Shown in pieces: positions 61,401-64,000 of a DNA stretch of 64,000 nucleotides. Each line of letters begins with the position of its first letter. Positions within the stretch are counted from its first letter, which is position 1. The notes below the pieces were generated by a model. The model was not told the DNA's origin, ran no database searches, and worked only from the letters and a program-made list of their open reading frames with translations. The translations under genes were made by a program, and so were the position numbers. Origin of the DNA: Ricinus communis. Lineage: Eukaryota; Streptophyta; Magnoliopsida; Malpighiales; Euphorbiaceae. The stretch lies in the NCBI RefSeq assembly GCF_019578655.1, contig NC_063256.1, forward strand, positions 15,882,916-15,946,915. Reading direction: 5' to 3'.

Positions 61401-62171
61401 TTATCAGTATAAGAAAATAACTCCGTAAAACGTGTATATTTATGATTATGAGAAAACAACCCCGTAAAAGTAGTGTAATTGCGATCCTGAGAAAATAGCC
61501 TCGTAGAAGGGGTAAATATGAGAAAACAATCCCGTAATACGAGGATATTTATCAATCGGAGAAAATAATCTCGTAGTTTTGGTATATTTGTGAGTATGAG
61601 AAAACAACCCCTTAAATGGGTTAATTTTATAATATGAGAAAACAACCCCGTAAAAGGGGTATATTTGTCGTTGTAAGAAAATAATCTCGTAAAACGTGTT
61701 AAAACAACCCCATAATAGTGCTAATAATTTAATATGAGAAAACGATCCATAAAAGTGGTATATTTAACAATATAAGAAAATAACCCCATAAAATGTGTAT
61801 ATTTATGAATCTGCGAAAATAATCCCGAAAAAGTAGTGTAATTGCGAGTCTTAAGAAAGAGCCTCGTAGAAGGAGTAAATTTTTTAATATTAGAAAACAA
61901 TCCCGTAAGAGGGGTATATTTATAAATATTAGAAAACAATCCCGTAATACGAGGATATTTATCAATTGGAGAAAATAACCCTACAATTTTGATATATTTG
62001 TGAGTATGAAAAAACAACCTCTTAAATGGGTTAATTTTAGAATATGAGAAAACAACGACGTAAAAGGGGTATATTTGTCGATATAAGGAAATAACCCTGT
62101 AAAAAGTATATATTTATAAATTTGACAAAACAAGCCATAATAGTGCTAATTATTTAATATGAGAAAACAAC
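55488..62171 (+). repeat. 39-bp satellite array, block D (C-rich strand on +)
   Basis: The orientation returns to that of blocks A and B. The first subunits after the junction look hybrid (type 4/6 mixtures). Many HORs here include optional subunit 8 (CCCCGTAAGAGGGGTATATT), for example 58454-58878. The block ends at the second LTR-A copy, which interrupts a subunit after GAGAAAACAAC. Confidence 0.95.
58454..58878 (+). repeat. Reference 11-subunit HOR (425 bp)
   Basis: One full set of subunit types 1 to 11, including optional type 8. 425/11 gives 38.6 bp per subunit. Individual units have accumulated many substitutions, so copies are not freshly homogenised. Confidence 0.85.
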
Positions 62172-64000
62172 TGTCACACCCCCATTACATGCTAACCAAC
62201 ATACATTAGCCAGGTAGCATACAAGCATCGTAGACTATATACTACATGTAGATAGGTCAATATGCAGATTGTTAAGAATCAAGACACAAGGTTATTAACA
62301 TATAAACATATGATTATACTTAAACATCATTTAACAAGTATTCAAAACATCTTTTTATGCCTTACAAGGCACACTTCCATATACATCACATAACTGCATA
62401 CAAAATGCATCAGGAGGAGACTCCACAAAACTGGCCCAACCTGACAAAACTGTTAAAAGCTAGACTTAGGATACAACCAACAAATGAACTACTATTTACA
62501 AACCTGAAAAGCAAAATTTTGGAGAAGGGTGAGCCTCCAGCTCAGTAAATAAATAATCAACATAATCTATATCACATACACTTAATACAATGTCCACCCA
62601 ATCACATAACTTACCATGATTCGTAATTTAGGCATAAATTCATACCATTCTACTCAATTCATTATAACCATCATAGAAAAAAATACAATTCCGCAATTAT
62701 GGTTAGTTCTCATGGCTTGTGGATCCCCTTTAATGTGCTGCTCCGCCTCATCCTCACCTATCGCACACGTAAGCTGCTCCGCCTCATCATCACATTACAC
62801 ACTTTTATAGCCTCTCTAGGCTTTAGCCTCCTAAGGCTTTATATATATATATATATTTTTTTTTCACAGGGGAATCCACCATTCACACGTACATATGCAC
62901 TTAACATCACAATTCAATCATTTCACTTATATCATATTCAAGCAATAACAATTGTTCCACTCAACACCAATCATTTCCATCTCATTCATTCAAACATAAC
63001 ACAATATTAAGCAAACATAACCATTCGCAGAACATTTGATTAAATATATGAATATAGCAAATATTAACTATTTACTTACTCAAAATACACTTATTCTTTC
63101 AGCATAGAAGAACCTCCTTTCTCCACAACTTCCTTTCTAGGCTTTTGAGTTCCTTGTTAACACATTCATTAATTCATATTTCATGCATATTCCAAATATT
63201 CATGTAAATGCTAGTTCTAATGCATTACAAGATCATCCTCTCTCTAATTCATAGGTCTAACTCTTCCTCTAAGACTCTCAATTACTGTTTTAATATCATA
63301 TAAACATGTTCCATCTAGCTATATACCAATTTAACTAAAATTAACATCAAATAAATTGCATAAAACTAATCTCTAACATCTCTATTTTCTAGATAGAATT
63401 TAATACCAAAGTATATTTATTGCTGGGAAAAATTGGCTTAATAGAAAAATCTCATATTAAATAGACATATACTTTTATGTGTCTAGTTTCATCTCCAAGA
63501 AGAATTACTCAATTCTGACTTCTATAGATTTAATTATTCTCAAATTACTGAGCAAGGGTCATACAGCTAGTTGTACCCGAGCAGAAATCTGTTTGCTCAA
63601 TTTAAGCAACTAAAACGGCAAAAATAGCAACATCACAAAACTACAAAGTTATAGAGAACTCTTTCCATAGACACCACTTAAGCTTAATTTGGACTTATAT
63701 AACGCATGTTATGCCCAAAATACAGAATATTAAGGTTGCTGGAATTTTGACAGTTTTCTGTCTTGACATACTTAAACTTAAATCAAGCTTAATCTCTATG
63801 CAATCGTTCAATACTCTACTAATTCATGATAATCAGACCTTTAATTAATCAATGAAAGCATCAATTGAAGTTTTCCCAATTTATAATCAAGAACCCTAAT
63901 GACAAATTAATAATACTCAAGTAACAACTTACCAATTCAGCTTTTGGGTTGCTAATATGCTTAAATCCTTTAGCTTTAGCTTGGTTCCTTCAATAGTTGG
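62172..64000 (-). mobile_element. LTR-A copy 2, inverted, cut by window edge
   Basis: It begins TGTCACACCCCC, the inverse of the LTR-A end, and follows the 5370-7683 copy backwards in order over 1.8 kb (the GTAGACTATATACTACATG, CTCCGCCTCATC, ACAGCTAGTTGTACCCGAGC and CCTTTAGCTTTAGCTTGG landmarks all recur). The left flank is ACAAC (62167-62171). The rest lies outside, so it may be a solo LTR or the end of a full element; if full, its 3' LTR is here. A TA/T microsatellite is at 62838-62871. Small open frames (62357-62548, 62616-63010) have no domain. Confidence 0.9.

Noticed and set aside
29345..62040. Many open frames of 60-185 codons (for example 31505-32056, 44596-45153, 54766-55239, 60193-60684) encoding 13-residue repeats
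   Set aside because: They follow from the 39-bp period and the low stop content of one strand. All three frames are open in patches, frames shift with every indel, and no signal for a gene start, domain or conserved frame is seen.
2261..62171. CRISPR-like array (short direct repeats with spacers)
   Set aside because: Repeats and apparent spacers both recur in a fixed order and make up a satellite HOR; spacers are not unique, and the context is a plant genome.
2261..62171. G-quadruplex or telomere array based on TTACGGGGTT every 39 bp
   Set aside because: Single GGGG runs are about 39 bp apart, too far for a standard intramolecular quadruplex, and the motif is not the plant telomere repeat TTTAGGG.
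28954..62171. Assigning the window to a particular species from the transposon sequences
   Set aside because: The element families are widespread in eudicots and no host gene or known species-specific satellite is present to decide.

Overview
This window is plant repeat DNA, almost certainly from a eudicot. No host gene is visible. The evidence is the transposon content: Athila-type and chromovirus-type Ty3/gypsy elements, plant-type primer-binding sites (tRNA-Met type TGGTATCAGAGC, and TGGCGCCGTTGCCGGGGA as in Athila), and a plant telomere-like motif. I cannot name the species.

About half of the window (roughly 33 kb) is one tandem-repeat family. Its basic subunit is about 39 bp, with a conserved core near GAGAAAACAACCCCGTA and a variable second half. 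Ten or eleven distinguishable subunit types follow each other in fixed order, giving a higher-order repeat (HOR) of about 387 or 425 bp. The C-rich strand is on the + strand at 2261-9149 and 28954-29290, on the - strand at 29343-55487, and on the + strand again at 55488-62171, so the array switches orientation twice. Rare-variant matching also shows multi-HOR segmental duplications (about 43.1-47.9 kb against 50.6-53.9 kb; 31.4-31.9 kb against 44.4-44.9 kb).

Transposons interrupt the array. From left to right: an Athila-like element on - (1-2260: broken gag, PBS, complete 5' LTR) abutting the array; a 2.3-kb solo LTR (LTR-A, 5370-7683) with an exact ATAAC duplication; a nested cluster at 9150-28953; a 2.9-kb solo LTR (LTR-B, 35564-38503) in the array; a truncated divergent LTR-B relative (48107-49832); and a second LTR-A copy in opposite orientation (62172 to the window end).

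The nested cluster holds (i) a degenerate, probably CRM-like chromovirus on - (9150-15123), whose 3' LTR overlaps the end of the pol reading frame; (ii) the LTR end, PBS and gag start of a + strand Ty3/gypsy element (15124-16588), into which both neighbours inserted; (iii) a degenerate Athila-like element on - (16589-28407) that lost its 5' LTR and the RT-RNase H-integrase middle, and carries a 3.07-kb LTR-B solo LTR (22248-25320); and (iv) fragments of another integrase and of LTR-B at its right edge. Every polyprotein is broken by frameshifts, in-frame stops or deletions, so nothing here looks autonomous.

The candidate of most interest is the 39-bp/HOR satellite itself. Its layered structure, partial dyad symmetry, inversions and association with Athila and a probable centromere-type chromovirus suggest, by inference only, pericentromeric or centromeric heterochromatin. 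The many open frames in the array follow from its low stop content in 13-codon periods and are not annotated as genes.
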